This document shows, in pieces, positions 9,780 to 18,807 of a stretch of DNA of 64,000 bases. The notes under the pieces are model-generated. The model was given only the letters and a program-made list of their open reading frames with translations, did not search any database and was not told the origin of the DNA. The translations under genes were made by a program, and so were the position numbers. Within the stretch, counting starts at the first letter, position 1. Each line of letters begins with the position of its first letter. Where the stretch lies: assembly GCF_014295415.1 (NCBI RefSeq), contig NZ_CP052909.1:1178001-1242000 (forward strand). Reading direction: 5' to 3'. The stretch is from Constantimarinum furrinae (GTDB taxonomy: Bacteria > Bacteroidota > Bacteroidia > Flavobacteriales > Flavobacteriaceae).

Positions 9780-11035
9780 TGAAGATATTCAAATTTGGAG
9801 GAGCCTCGGTAAAGGATGCCGAAGGCGTAAAAAATCTGGTAACCGTTCTTAAAACAACGAATGAAAAGAATCTCGTTGTGGTAGTTTCGGCCATGGGAAA
9901 AATGACCAATGCCTTTGAAGAGGTGGTTAAGGCCTATTTTTCTGAAAAGAAAGGAATGGAAGCCGCTGTAAGTGGTATTTATGATTACCACATGGCGATC
10001 ATTTCTGAATTATTTCCGAATAAATCTCACGAGGTATATACCAAAGTAAACGAATGGTTTGCCGAGCTGAAGGCCTTTTTAAAATCTTCAAAATCGAATA
10101 ATCACGCTTATGTATATGACCAGGTGGTAAGTTTTGGAGAATTACTTTCTACTACCATTGTCTCAGCATACCTTTCCGAAGAAAACATACAAAATACATT
10201 TCTCGACGTTCGTAACTGCATCAAGACCGATGCGGGCTACCGGGATGCTAAAGTAGATTGGGAACAGACCAAAGAGGCTATAGAAGAGCGGGTATCCAAA
10301 AAAGGGATTACTATAACACAAGGGTTTTTAGGTTCTGAAGGCAGTAATAATTTTACCACAACCTTGGGAAGGGAAGGTAGTGATTATACTGCTGCGATCT
10401 TTGCCTATTGTTTAAACGCAGAAAGTGTAACTATTTGGAAAGATGTCCCCGGCGTATTAAACGCCGATCCCCGATATTTTCAGAAAACCACCCTGTTGAA
10501 TCATATTTCGTATCGTGAAGCCATAGAGCTTGCCTTTTACGGAGCATCAGTGATCCATCCCAAAACATTACAGCCATTACAACGAAAGGAGATCCCCTTA
10601 TTCGTAAAATCCTTTTTACATCCTTTAGATTCCGGGACTTGTGTGGGTAAAGGCGTGACACTGGATCCTCAGACTTCTTGCTTTATTTTAAAAAAGAATC
10701 AGGTACTTATTTCGCTTTCATCCCTCGATTTCAGTTTTATGATGGAAGACAATATTGGCGATGTTTTTAAGTGGCTGCATCAATACAAGATGAAGGTGGA
10801 GCTTATACAGAATTCTGCCATTAGTTTTTCGGTATGCGTGGATAATAAGTTTGATAATCTGGAGCCGCTGCTTGCCAAATTGCGTTCGACCTTTAAAGTA
10901 AAATGGAATGAGGGTGTAACACTTTTTACCGTTCGTCATTCGCAACCTTCAGAAATTAAGGCCCTTACTCAAAATAAATCGGTATTACTCAAACAGGAGA
11001 GCCGAGAAACCGTACAACTGGTTGTTCAGGAATAG
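9779..11035 (+). CDS. Aspartate kinase (monofunctional)
   Basis: A 418-residue enzyme that phosphorylates L-aspartate, the first step to lysine, threonine, methionine and diaminopimelate. The N-terminal KFGGASV motif, the catalytic LGREGSDYTAA motif and KDVPGVLNADPR are all present. Residues from about 300 to the end form a pair of ACT-like regulatory domains, suggesting feedback inhibition by an end-product amino acid. It is translationally coupled to the upstream GNAT gene. Confidence 0.93.
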   Translation: MKIFKFGGASVKDAEGVKNLVTVLKTTNEKNLVVVVSAMGKMTNAFEEVVKAYFSEKKGMEAAVSGIYDYHMAIISELFPNKSHEVYTKVNEWFAELKAFLKSSKSNNHAYVYDQVVSFGELLSTTIVSAYLSEENIQNTFLDVRNCIKTDAGYRDAKVDWEQTKEAIEERVSKKGITITQGFLGSEGSNNFTTTLGREGSDYTAAIFAYCLNAESVTIWKDVPGVLNADPRYFQKTTLLNHISYREAIELAFYGASVIHPKTLQPLQRKEIPLFVKSFLHPLDSGTCVGKGVTLDPQTSCFILKKNQVLISLSSLDFSFMMEDNIGDVFKWLHQYKMKVELIQNSAISFSVCVDNKFDNLEPLLAKLRSTFKVKWNEGVTLFTVRHSQPSEIKALTQNKSVLLKQESRETVQLVVQE

Positions 11036-11050
11036 TACAGATTGTTTAAC

Positions 11051-11058
11051 TATCTTTG
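11051..11058 (+). promoter_or_regulatory. Bacteroidetes -7 element (TATCTTTG)
   Basis: TATCTTTG is an exact TAnnTTTG match 50 bases before the acyltransferase ATG. A TTG at 11022-11024 is a possible -33 element with a long spacer. It suggests that the acyltransferase has its own promoter rather than relying on read-through from aspartate kinase. Confidence 0.55.
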
Positions 11059-11108
11059 TGAATAACCCGAAGATAGAGGAGGACTCATCTTAAAATACTA
11101 ACAACCAC

Positions 11109-12920
11109 ATGGGATTAGTTAATGCTAAAGAAGTAGCAAAGGCGATTAATGTCGATAAATTTGGATTTATTGGCACTACTATGGGGTGGTTTTTGATGAA
11201 GATGCTCAATATTTCTACCATGAATAAGATCTATGATAGAAATAAACATCTAAGCGATCTTGAGTTTATTAATGCCCTGCTAGATGAATTTGAAATTAAT
11301 TTTGAAATTCCTGAAGAAGACTTAAAACGCATCCCAAAAAGCGGAGCCTTTATCACCATTTCTAATCATCCTTTAGGAGGTATCGACGGAATATTGTTGC
11401 TTAAATTATTACTGGAACTCCGTCCCGATTTTAAGATCATTGCTAACTTTTTATTACACCGAATAGAACCTCTGAAGCCCTATGTGATGCCTGTTAATCC
11501 GTTTGAGGATCGCAAGGATGTGAAGAGCAGTGTCATGGGATTTAAGTCGGCAATAACTCATTTGCGCGACGGCCAGCCATTAGGGATTTTTCCGGCCGGA
11601 GAAGTATCTACTTACAGAGATGGGAAACTTGTTGTAGATAGACCCTGGGAAGTAGCCGCAATGAAATTAGTAAAAAAGGCTGAAGTACCTGTGGTTCCTA
11701 TTTATTTTCATGCTAAGAATAGCAAGTTCTTCTACCGTCTGGCTAAATTGAGCGATACTTTGCGAACTGCTAAACTGCCTTCAGAATTGCTAACGCAGAA
11801 AGAAAGAGTTATAAAAGTGCGCATTGGAAATCCAATATCTGTGGAAGACCAGCAGGAGCATGAAACCCTGGACGCGTTTACCGATTTTCTTCGGAAGAAG
11901 ACCTATGTGCTCGCTAATCCCTTTCAGAAGAAAAAATTACTGGAAAATATCCCGAAAAATCTCAAACTACCTAAGGCGCCTAAGAAAATTGCAGGCCCAA
12001 TCCCCGTGGCTGCTATGGAAGCAGAGATTGACAAATTGCGCAATGACGACAAACGGTTGTTGATTAGTAAAAATTACGAAGTGTTTTTAGCACAGGCCGA
12101 TCGTATTCCTAATATTTTACAGGAAATTGGAAGATTGCGGGAGATCACATTTAGGGAAGTGGGTGAAGGGACAAATAATGCTACCGACCTCGATAAATTT
12201 GACAGTTATTACCATCATATGTTTCTATGGGATAATGATTCTCAAAAACTGGCCGGGGCCTACCGTATGGGTCTGGGCTCACAGATCTTTCCTAAGTTTG
12301 GAATAGACGGATTTTATTTGCAGGACCTCTTCCGTTTCGAACCCGAATTGTATCCCATGATGAGTAAATCCATAGAAATGGGAAGGGCTTTTATTATTAA
12401 AGAATATCAACAACGGCCTATGCCTTTATTCTTGCTTTGGAAAGGAATCGTACATACTACCTTGCGCTTTCCAGAGCATAAGTTTCTTATTGGCGGGGTA
12501 AGTATAAGCAATAAATTTTCTGAATTCTCAAAATCTTTGATGATTGAATTCATGAAATCGAACTATTACGATCCCTATGTGGCGCAGTATATCAATCCTA
12601 AAAAAGAATTCAAGGTGAAACTCAAGGATGCCGATAAGGATTTTATTTTCGATGAGAGTGAAGCCGATCTCAATAAATTCGATAAGATCATCGATGAGGT
12701 GGAACCCGGAAGTCTTAGACTCCCTGTACTTATTAAAAAGTATATTAAACAGAACGCTAAGGTTGTTGCTTTTAATGTAGATCCTATGTTTAACAATGCG
12801 GTAGACGGACTCATGTACATTCGTATTGCCGATCTGCCTGAAAGTACTGTAAAACCTGTGATGGAGGAATTTCAAGCCGAGTTGGAACAAAAATACCTCA
12901 ATAAGAACGAAGAAGAGTAA
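11109..12920 (+). CDS. Fused O-/N-acyltransferase, OlsF/ornithine-glycine lipid type
   Basis: A 603-residue two-domain acyltransferase. Residues about 70-270 are a PlsC/lysophospholipid acyltransferase domain: SNHPLGGIDG holds His87 and Asp93, with FPAGEVS and VVPIYFHAKN downstream. Residues about 310-560 resemble the OlsB/hemolysin-type GNAT domain, with LREITFREVGEGTNNATDLDKFD and YHHMFLWDNDSQKLAGAYRMG. The same fusion in OlsF of Serratia and flavobacteria makes ornithine lipids; in Bacteroides two separate genes (glsB, glsA) make glycine lipids. It therefore probably N-acylates an amino acid and O-acylates the product to make a membrane aminolipid. The head group cannot be read from sequence. 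Confidence 0.85.
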   Translation: MGLVNAKEVAKAINVDKFGFIGTTMGWFLMKMLNISTMNKIYDRNKHLSDLEFINALLDEFEINFEIPEEDLKRIPKSGAFITISNHPLGGIDGILLLKLLLELRPDFKIIANFLLHRIEPLKPYVMPVNPFEDRKDVKSSVMGFKSAITHLRDGQPLGIFPAGEVSTYRDGKLVVDRPWEVAAMKLVKKAEVPVVPIYFHAKNSKFFYRLAKLSDTLRTAKLPSELLTQKERVIKVRIGNPISVEDQQEHETLDAFTDFLRKKTYVLANPFQKKKLLENIPKNLKLPKAPKKIAGPIPVAAMEAEIDKLRNDDKRLLISKNYEVFLAQADRIPNILQEIGRLREITFREVGEGTNNATDLDKFDSYYHHMFLWDNDSQKLAGAYRMGLGSQIFPKFGIDGFYLQDLFRFEPELYPMMSKSIEMGRAFIIKEYQQRPMPLFLLWKGIVHTTLRFPEHKFLIGGVSISNKFSEFSKSLMIEFMKSNYYDPYVAQYINPKKEFKVKLKDADKDFIFDESEADLNKFDKIIDEVEPGSLRLPVLIKKYIKQNAKVVAFNVDPMFNNAVDGLMYIRIADLPESTVKPVMEEFQAELEQKYLNKNEEE

Positions 12921-13889
12921 TTATTTTAGGGGTCGCTTTTTGATCATCCCTCCTTTTGCGTCTTTTATGCTGTGCATGACCAAAAATGCATTCTTATCAA
13001 TTTTGTCAATTTCAGTATGGAGTCTGGCAAGTTCCAGACGGGTGATGAGTGTGTAAATAATATCGGTTTCGTTTAGTTTTTCTCCTCGCTTTCCAAAGCC
13101 ACGTTTTCCATTGTAAATAGTACAGCCACGCCCCATCTTTTCAATGATCGCTATTCTTATATCTTCGCTATAATCTGAAATGATCGTGACTCCAACATAC
13201 TCTTCAATACCGGATACTATAAAATCGACAGTCTTTGATGCAGATAAATATGTGAGCATGGCATAAAGCGCGACCTCAACGGTAAAAATATAGGCGGCTA
13301 CGCCAAAGATTGCAACGTTAAAAATAAGGATGATGTCACCAATTGTAACGTGGGCTTTCTTACTGAGGAAGATTGCGAGGACTTCGGTGCCATCGATCAC
13401 GGCACCCCCTCTAATTGCGAGTCCGATACCCGCTCCCAAAAAGAATCCTCCAAAAACGGCAATTAGCAATTTGTCATCGGTGATCGTGGGAAGACTGATA
13501 AAATGAACGAGTATCGCCAGACCGAATATGGCGACCAGACTTTTAAGTGCAAATTGTTTTCCTATAGCTGAAAAACCTAAAATAATAAAAGGAATGTTCA
13601 CTCCTATAAGCAATATTGATAAGGGCACGCCGGTAACTTTGGTTAGGATAAGGGAAATCCCTGTTGCGCCGCCATCTATAAAGGAATTAGGAAGTAAGAA
13701 GCCGTTAAGTCCAATAGCTGCGGCGATTATTCCGAGCAAGATAAAACCGCTTTCCTTAAAGAAGTGGTTGAATTCGACTGCGGCCTCATTTAGTTGCTTT
13801 TCAAATTTCTTTCCGGATTTCTTTCCGGGAGTTCCTCTAAGTCTCCACTCGGCTATTGTTTTGGCTATATTTTGAAAAATAAACTTCAT
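12921..13889 (-). CDS. YitT family membrane protein (DUF161 + DUF2179)
   Basis: A 322-residue protein with a cytoplasmic N-terminus, about five or six membrane segments (residues 50-220) and a C-terminal soluble DUF2179 domain (MGRGCTIYNGKRGFGK). The repeated SFIDGGATGISLILTK and GGAVIDGTEVLAIFLSK segments are typical YitT repeats. Function is unknown; the fold suggests a transporter with a regulatory domain. It is tail-to-tail with the acyltransferase, the stop codons being adjacent. Confidence 0.88.
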   Translation of the reverse strand: MKFIFQNIAKTIAEWRLRGTPGKKSGKKFEKQLNEAAVEFNHFFKESGFILLGIIAAAIGLNGFLLPNSFIDGGATGISLILTKVTGVPLSILLIGVNIPFIILGFSAIGKQFALKSLVAIFGLAILVHFISLPTITDDKLLIAVFGGFFLGAGIGLAIRGGAVIDGTEVLAIFLSKKAHVTIGDIILIFNVAIFGVAAYIFTVEVALYAMLTYLSASKTVDFIVSGIEEYVGVTIISDYSEDIRIAIIEKMGRGCTIYNGKRGFGKRGEKLNETDIIYTLITRLELARLHTEIDKIDKNAFLVMHSIKDAKGGMIKKRPLK

Positions 13890-14256
13890 GAGTTGTTTTA
13901 TGCGAATCTACTAAAAAACATGACAAAAAATCCTTATAAAACTTTATAAAAATTGCTTTTAGAATATAAAAGCGTCCCTTAATTATTCTTCGGTTTTTAA
14001 AAGTATACATCGACTAAGATACCGCCCATACCCTTTAGGATTTCTGTTCGAGCATAGGAGGTATCATCCTAAACAGTGTTGATCGTATCACGCTTTAATT
14101 TCAAGGCTTATAGCCCCATGGGAACTGATAAAAAATGACTCGATATTGATAAATTTTAACGTCTCATTGGACGCAATGAGTCGTTTTTGATCTTTCAATG
14201 CAATTGTTTTGCAGGGTATAAATTAAAAAAGCGTATAACTGAAAAACTAGATTAAA
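13890..14256. other. Intergenic region between divergent genes
   Basis: 367 bases separate the yitT-like gene and the T9SS protein gene. No convincing ORF is seen. The segment is AT-rich except around 14010-14125, and it ends in a terminator-like hairpin on the plus strand that no annotated gene explains. Confidence 0.5.
14158..14191 (+). terminator. Rho-independent terminator-like hairpin with no upstream gene
   Basis: AACGTCTCATT pairs with AATGAGTCGTT across a six-base loop with one mismatch, followed by a run of T. It is on the plus strand between divergent genes, so any transcript it ends would have to start within 13900-14150. Confidence 0.5.
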
Positions 14257-15954
14257 ATGAAAGGTAAAAAACAATTTATTACAGGGATGTTAATCCTAAC
14301 AGGCTTAATGATGAATTCCCAGGAGATACAATGGGGAGGCAGATTTGGTGGTATAGGTGAAGATGTGATCCGGTCAATGCAGGTTGACGGGTTGGGAAAT
14401 ACATATACAACAGGCTACTTTACAGATACAGCAGATTTTGATATTGGTACTGGGGAAGTATTTCTTACTTCAAACGGATTCTATGATGTCTTTATATCAA
14501 AACATGATACAAATGGTAACTTCGAGTGGGTTCGTAAAATTGGGGGAACCGGATTCGAATACGCTGTTGCAATGAATACAGATGATCTAGGGAATATTTT
14601 CCTAACCGGGGTGTACGAAGGCACAGTTGATTTCAATCCCGGTTCTGAAGAATATTTACTTACTTCATCGGGAGGGTTGGATATTTTTATATTAAAGCTC
14701 GACCCGAATGGTGAATTTGTTTGGGCCCGAAGTGTCGGGGGGGTTGGATATGAAGAATCTACGGCTATTGATATAACACCTGCCGGAAAAGTAATTATAC
14801 TGGGATATTTTTATGAAGAAGTAGATTTCGACCCTGGAGTGGGAACTTATTTAATGAATAGTATGGGAGGTAGTGATTCCTTTATACTCACTTTAGATGA
14901 ATTTGGAAATTTTGAATCGGGAGAACGTTTTGGAGGGAACGACCTTGATCTTGCCATGGACATGGTAATTTCTGATGCTGGAGGTATATACATTACAGGA
15001 TTTTTTGAAGGTTCTGCCGATATGAACCCTCATGCCTTAGAAGAATTTATTGTGACTGCCGAATTAAATAGTCTTGCCACCTATGTTTTATACCTCAATC
15101 CGGATGGAGAATTTGTGAATGCTGTACACACGCGAGGGGGGAATACGCTTCCAAATGGAATAGCTACTGATATTTCGGGGAATGCCTATGTTACTGGATA
15201 CTTCGACGGGGTAACTAATTTTGATCCCGACCCATTAGCCGGGAACCAGTATCTATTCGAATCATTATTAGCTTCCAATGCGTTCATCATGAAACTCGAC
15301 AATGCAGGCAATTTAAGTTGGGCTAGGCAAGTAGTATCAGACGAACCTGTCTTCGCATATGATATTGCGGTAAACAGTCTTGGACAGGTACTTTCTACCG
15401 GTTATTTTGTTGGTTCGGCAGATTTTGACCCATCGACAAGTGAGTTTTTACTATCACAGGAATCGGTGAATGCCCAAGATGCTTATCTAAGTATTTTGGA
15501 TTCTGAAGGGAATTTTGTTGATGCTAAAGCATTCGGGGGAATAAGTTTTATTGATACCGCCGATTTGGCATTAGATGCGGCAGATAATGTGTATTTGGCG
15601 GCACATTTTGAAACAACCGTGGACTTAAATCCCGACCCCAACGTTTCTGAAACAGTGAATAGCATCGCTTTTAGAGATAGCTATATCATTAAACTCACTC
15701 AAAATACATTAGGAATTGAAATACCTGCGTATATATCCTATAAGGTAGCACCCAATCCGGCAAATTCATATATTGAGGTTAGCGCGACTAAGAATCTTGT
15801 ATCTACCAACTATGTAATATTTGACTTACATGGAAGAGCTGTGATCTCAGGAGTCTTCTCAGATTCTGGAGTTATCGATGTTTCATCGCTTAGGGCCGGG
15901 ATCTATTTGATTAAACCACAAAATTTAGAACCATTAAAATTTATAAAAATTTAA
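14257..15954 (+). CDS. Secreted seven-repeat (propeller-like) protein with T9SS sorting signal
   Basis: A 565-residue secreted protein. Residues 1-22 are a signal peptide. The body has seven imperfect repeats of about 50-70 residues, each with a GNxYxTGYFxGxxDFxPG core (for example GNTYTTGYFTDTADF, GNIFLTGVYEGTVDF and GNAYVTGYFDGVTNF), like SBBP/beta-propeller repeats. Seven units would fit a seven-bladed propeller. The last 75 residues are a type A T9SS signal (VAPNPANSYIEV ... GIYLIKP ... KFIKI), so it should be exported by the type IX system and surface-attached or released. Ligand unknown. Confidence 0.88.
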   Translation: MKGKKQFITGMLILTGLMMNSQEIQWGGRFGGIGEDVIRSMQVDGLGNTYTTGYFTDTADFDIGTGEVFLTSNGFYDVFISKHDTNGNFEWVRKIGGTGFEYAVAMNTDDLGNIFLTGVYEGTVDFNPGSEEYLLTSSGGLDIFILKLDPNGEFVWARSVGGVGYEESTAIDITPAGKVIILGYFYEEVDFDPGVGTYLMNSMGGSDSFILTLDEFGNFESGERFGGNDLDLAMDMVISDAGGIYITGFFEGSADMNPHALEEFIVTAELNSLATYVLYLNPDGEFVNAVHTRGGNTLPNGIATDISGNAYVTGYFDGVTNFDPDPLAGNQYLFESLLASNAFIMKLDNAGNLSWARQVVSDEPVFAYDIAVNSLGQVLSTGYFVGSADFDPSTSEFLLSQESVNAQDAYLSILDSEGNFVDAKAFGGISFIDTADLALDAADNVYLAAHFETTVDLNPDPNVSETVNSIAFRDSYIIKLTQNTLGIEIPAYISYKVAPNPANSYIEVSATKNLVSTNYVIFDLHGRAVISGVFSDSGVIDVSSLRAGIYLIKPQNLEPLKFIKI

Positions 15955-15976
15955 TAATCCTCTCTGGTTTTACATA

Positions 15977-15990
15977 TTGTAAATTTACAA
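15977..15990. promoter_or_regulatory. 14-bp perfect palindrome upstream of AraC-type regulator
   Basis: TTGTAAATTTACAA is a perfect inverted repeat between the T9SS gene stop and the AraC-type regulator start. It may be a binding site for a dimeric regulator, but in AT-rich DNA such palindromes also arise by chance. Confidence 0.35.
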
Positions 15991-16026
15991 ATAATGCCCT
16001 AATTTTCCGATGTGGAAGAATGGGGC

Positions 16027-17178
16027 ATGTTTGTAGATTTTATACTGATAGGAGGCATGATTACTATGGCTTCTATGATCTTATTTTTGATAAAATCAAC
16101 CAAAGATTTTTCAAAAAAAATTCTTATCGGATTTTTTCTAAGCGGCTTTTTCTTCTTTCTCTATTATTATGCCTTCAATCATAATGCTAAAATTCTAGGT
16201 TCCGTTGCATTTCTCTTCGGAAATGGGGTAGGCTTTTATCTGGGCCCATTTACCTATTTTTATCTGCGGTCGCTTTATGAGCCAAAAAATGAGATAGTTT
16301 TGAAATTGATGGTCGCCCTGATACCATTTTTTTTACACTGGATATTAGTAAATGTTCCTGTAGCCTTAAGCATTCCCACAGAATTATTCAGAACCTACGG
16401 AAAAGGTTATGCCGTAGTGGCAGATTATATAAATTTGGGTGAAAATTTGTTCTTCCTGTCTTTCCTATATTTCTCCTTCCGCGTAATGCGGGTTATGAAA
16501 CAGAAACGGCATCAATTTTTTTCTGAAACTAAGAGGGGTAATTTGATATGGTATCGTATTTTGTTAATCGGACTCATCGTAATTATATTTCTGGATAGTT
16601 TGTTTTCGGTGTATGAATTAATATATCCTCCTCTTTCATGGAATATTGGCACGATCATAGCTTTTCTTTTTGTGATTCTCTACAGTCTGTTCGGCTACAG
16701 GGGTATATTTCAATCGCATTTAAAATTAGATTTCGCTGAATTAAATCCGCGAGAAAAAAATATTCATAACAACCATCCTAAAAAAGGTGAAGTATTGCAT
16801 CCGGGTGGCAGCAGCGCGATGACTTCAAGTGAAGTACTAAAGTATACCCAAGACCTTAGCGTATTGATGGAGAAGAATAAGATATTCAAAAATGAATCTT
16901 TAAGACTCAATGATCTTGCAGATCAATTAGGAATAACCACAAAAAAGCTTTCAGAATTGCTCAATCACCATATGAACACAAGCTTTTACAATCTGGTCAA
17001 TGATTATCGTGTAGCGGAAGTAAAAACCAAATTACAATCCAAGGAAAATTCAAGATATAATCTTGTAGGATTGGCCTTCGATTCCGGATTTCAATCTAAA
17101 GCAAGTTTTAATCGAGTTTTTAAAGAAAAGACCGGCATGTCTCCAGGCATGTACAGAAAGAAATTTCTTTCGACCTAA
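16027..17178 (+). CDS. Membrane-anchored AraC family transcriptional regulator
   Basis: About 383 residues. The N-terminal 230 residues hold seven hydrophobic segments; a linker follows, then a C-terminal AraC/HTH_18 domain (about residues 285-383) with two helix-turn-helix units (LRLNDLADQLGITTKKLSEL and LVGLAFDSGFQSKASFNRVF) and the family ending FKEKTGMSPGMYRKK. This 7TM-AraC arrangement is common in Bacteroidota and implies sensing at the membrane with DNA binding at the inner face. A GTG at 16012 would add five residues; I prefer the ATG at 16027. The neighbouring T9SS protein gene is a plausible target. Confidence 0.85.
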   Translation: MFVDFILIGGMITMASMILFLIKSTKDFSKKILIGFFLSGFFFFLYYYAFNHNAKILGSVAFLFGNGVGFYLGPFTYFYLRSLYEPKNEIVLKLMVALIPFFLHWILVNVPVALSIPTELFRTYGKGYAVVADYINLGENLFFLSFLYFSFRVMRVMKQKRHQFFSETKRGNLIWYRILLIGLIVIIFLDSLFSVYELIYPPLSWNIGTIIAFLFVILYSLFGYRGIFQSHLKLDFAELNPREKNIHNNHPKKGEVLHPGGSSAMTSSEVLKYTQDLSVLMEKNKIFKNESLRLNDLADQLGITTKKLSELLNHHMNTSFYNLVNDYRVAEVKTKLQSKENSRYNLVGLAFDSGFQSKASFNRVFKEKTGMSPGMYRKKFLST

Positions 17179-17251
17179 GCCGGTTAATTTTAATACTGCA
17201 GGATTATTAGCAAATTAGGGTTACCGACTATGGCTTTGGTTTAATTTTCGA

Positions 17252-18028
17252 TCACAGGAGTTTTTCGCCATATCGCGATCGTATGATCATAAATCCTCCA
17301 TATAAGGCCAATCCTAACGCTATGATCCCCAAAATGAGAAGTCCGAACTCCTCTTTTATATAGGTAAACACATCCTTTTTCCCTATTTGTTCAAATTGTC
17401 CGGTAAAGGCGGTTTTAAGAAAAAGAAACGCCATGATACAACTTACTACCCCGCGTGAAATGATTCCTGTATTCCCGGCTCGTATAAGCCATGTCTTAGA
17501 AATCTTTGGCAGCTTTGAAGCCTTTACTTCTTCCTTAAACTTGCCTTTATAGGCATGATAGAATTCATAAATTCCCTTTCCTGCAAGTACCAATCCAATT
17601 AGAACCGCAACTATCTCACCTGCTCCCGACGTCATGACTTTTCTAATTAAATTTCCTCCGGTAGCATTACTACCCAAAGCTCCCAATAAAATGGTTATCG
17701 CTATGTATATGAGGAAAGAGTAAAATAAGGCACTAATAAAGTATGCTGCTTTTTTTATAACTTTCTTTTTTTTGTTAGTTTCATCTTCCGAATTTCCAAA
17801 TATTTGGACTAGTCGCCAGAAGACATATCCACTTAGTCCAACACAAATTAAGATCAATAGAATTTTACCGAATAATTGTTCCGAAATAAATTCTATGACA
17901 TTTCTACTACCTGCTATTCTCCCCCCTAGTTTAAAGGCAGACATTGCTGTAAGTACTCCTATTAACAAATAGAGTATTCCCTTTGTGGCGACGCCTATCC
18001 GTGCAAATCGGTTCTTCTTGTTTTTCAA
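17252..18028 (-). CDS. DUF1206 family membrane protein
   Basis: A 258-residue inner membrane protein with six membrane segments arranged as three similar pairs, the DUF1206 pattern. Repeated elements are ARIGVATKGILYLLIGVLTA, ... GKGIYEFYHAYKGKF and IRAGNTGIISRGVVSCIMAF. No function is established for the family. It is 26 bases downstream of the flavodoxin-like gene and may share its transcript. Confidence 0.85.
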   Translation of the reverse strand: MKNKKNRFARIGVATKGILYLLIGVLTAMSAFKLGGRIAGSRNVIEFISEQLFGKILLILICVGLSGYVFWRLVQIFGNSEDETNKKKKVIKKAAYFISALFYSFLIYIAITILLGALGSNATGGNLIRKVMTSGAGEIVAVLIGLVLAGKGIYEFYHAYKGKFKEEVKASKLPKISKTWLIRAGNTGIISRGVVSCIMAFLFLKTAFTGQFEQIGKKDVFTYIKEEFGLLILGIIALGLALYGGFMIIRSRYGEKLL

Positions 18029-18054
18029 TTCAGTGATTTAATTATGTAAGCAAC

Positions 18055-18762
18055 TTACCGATATTCCGGATTTTCAAAATTCCAACGAGTGCCATCGTCC
18101 CAGTCTCCGCGTGAATTCCCATACCCCGGGTATCCTCCCTGATCCTTTAAAATTTTTGCCAGATGCAGTAAATTATAAGTCATAAAGGTAGTATTCCGGT
18201 TGGTGAAATCATTGTTTTTTGCATCACTTTCTTCATCATTATAGCTGGGGCCGGGTCCCGCTTCACCTATCCAGCCACAATCTGCCTGTGGCGGAATGCT
18301 ATATCCAATGTGCTGAAGGGCGTATAAAGTCCCCATGGCGACATGCTTAATACCATCTTCGTTCCCGGTAATAATACACCCTCCTACCTTTCCGTAGAAA
18401 TAATACTGTCCTTTATCATTGCGCCTTCCACTTTCACTATATAGTCGTTCGATAAGTTTAGTGGCAACCGAGGATTTTTCCCCAAGCCAAATGGGAGTTC
18501 CTATCACCAGAATATCGGCACTTTCAACTTTTTTCCACAGCGAGGGCCATTCGTCTTTTTCGGCTCCATGCTCGGTCATATCGTGATAGACTCCATAAGC
18601 TAGTTCATGATTCACCAATCTTACATATTCCACCGTAACCCCTTCGGCTCTCATAATCTTTATGGAAACATCCATAAGTGCTTTAGTATGACTCATTCGG
18701 GGAGATCTTTTAAGTGTACAGTTTATATAAAGGGCTTTGAGGTTGGAAAAGTCAGATTTCAT
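18055..18762 (-). CDS. Flavodoxin-fold NAD(P)H-dependent FMN reductase-like protein
   Basis: A 235-residue flavodoxin-like protein. It begins with an FMN-phosphate loop region (LYINCTLKRSPRMSHTKALM), has ILVIGTPIWLGEKSSVATKLIERL in the middle, and the GGCIITGNEDG isoalloxazine loop follows. Related proteins (NADPH-dependent FMN reductase / WrbA-like) move electrons through bound flavin. The C-terminal 60 residues, rich in Gly, Asn and Asp, are a family extension. Reaction not known. It ends 26 bases before the DUF1206 gene. Confidence 0.82.
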   Translation of the reverse strand: MKSDFSNLKALYINCTLKRSPRMSHTKALMDVSIKIMRAEGVTVEYVRLVNHELAYGVYHDMTEHGAEKDEWPSLWKKVESADILVIGTPIWLGEKSSVATKLIERLYSESGRRNDKGQYYFYGKVGGCIITGNEDGIKHVAMGTLYALQHIGYSIPPQADCGWIGEAGPGPSYNDEESDAKNNDFTNRNTTFMTYNLLHLAKILKDQGGYPGYGNSRGDWDDGTRWNFENPEYR

Positions 18763-18807
18763 GATGCGGTATTTTGGTGGTTATTTCTGAATCTTGAGTC
18801 GGGAACA

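Noticed and set aside
16010-16012. ATG at 16010 as AraC-type regulator start
   Set aside because: It is in a different reading frame from the regulator.
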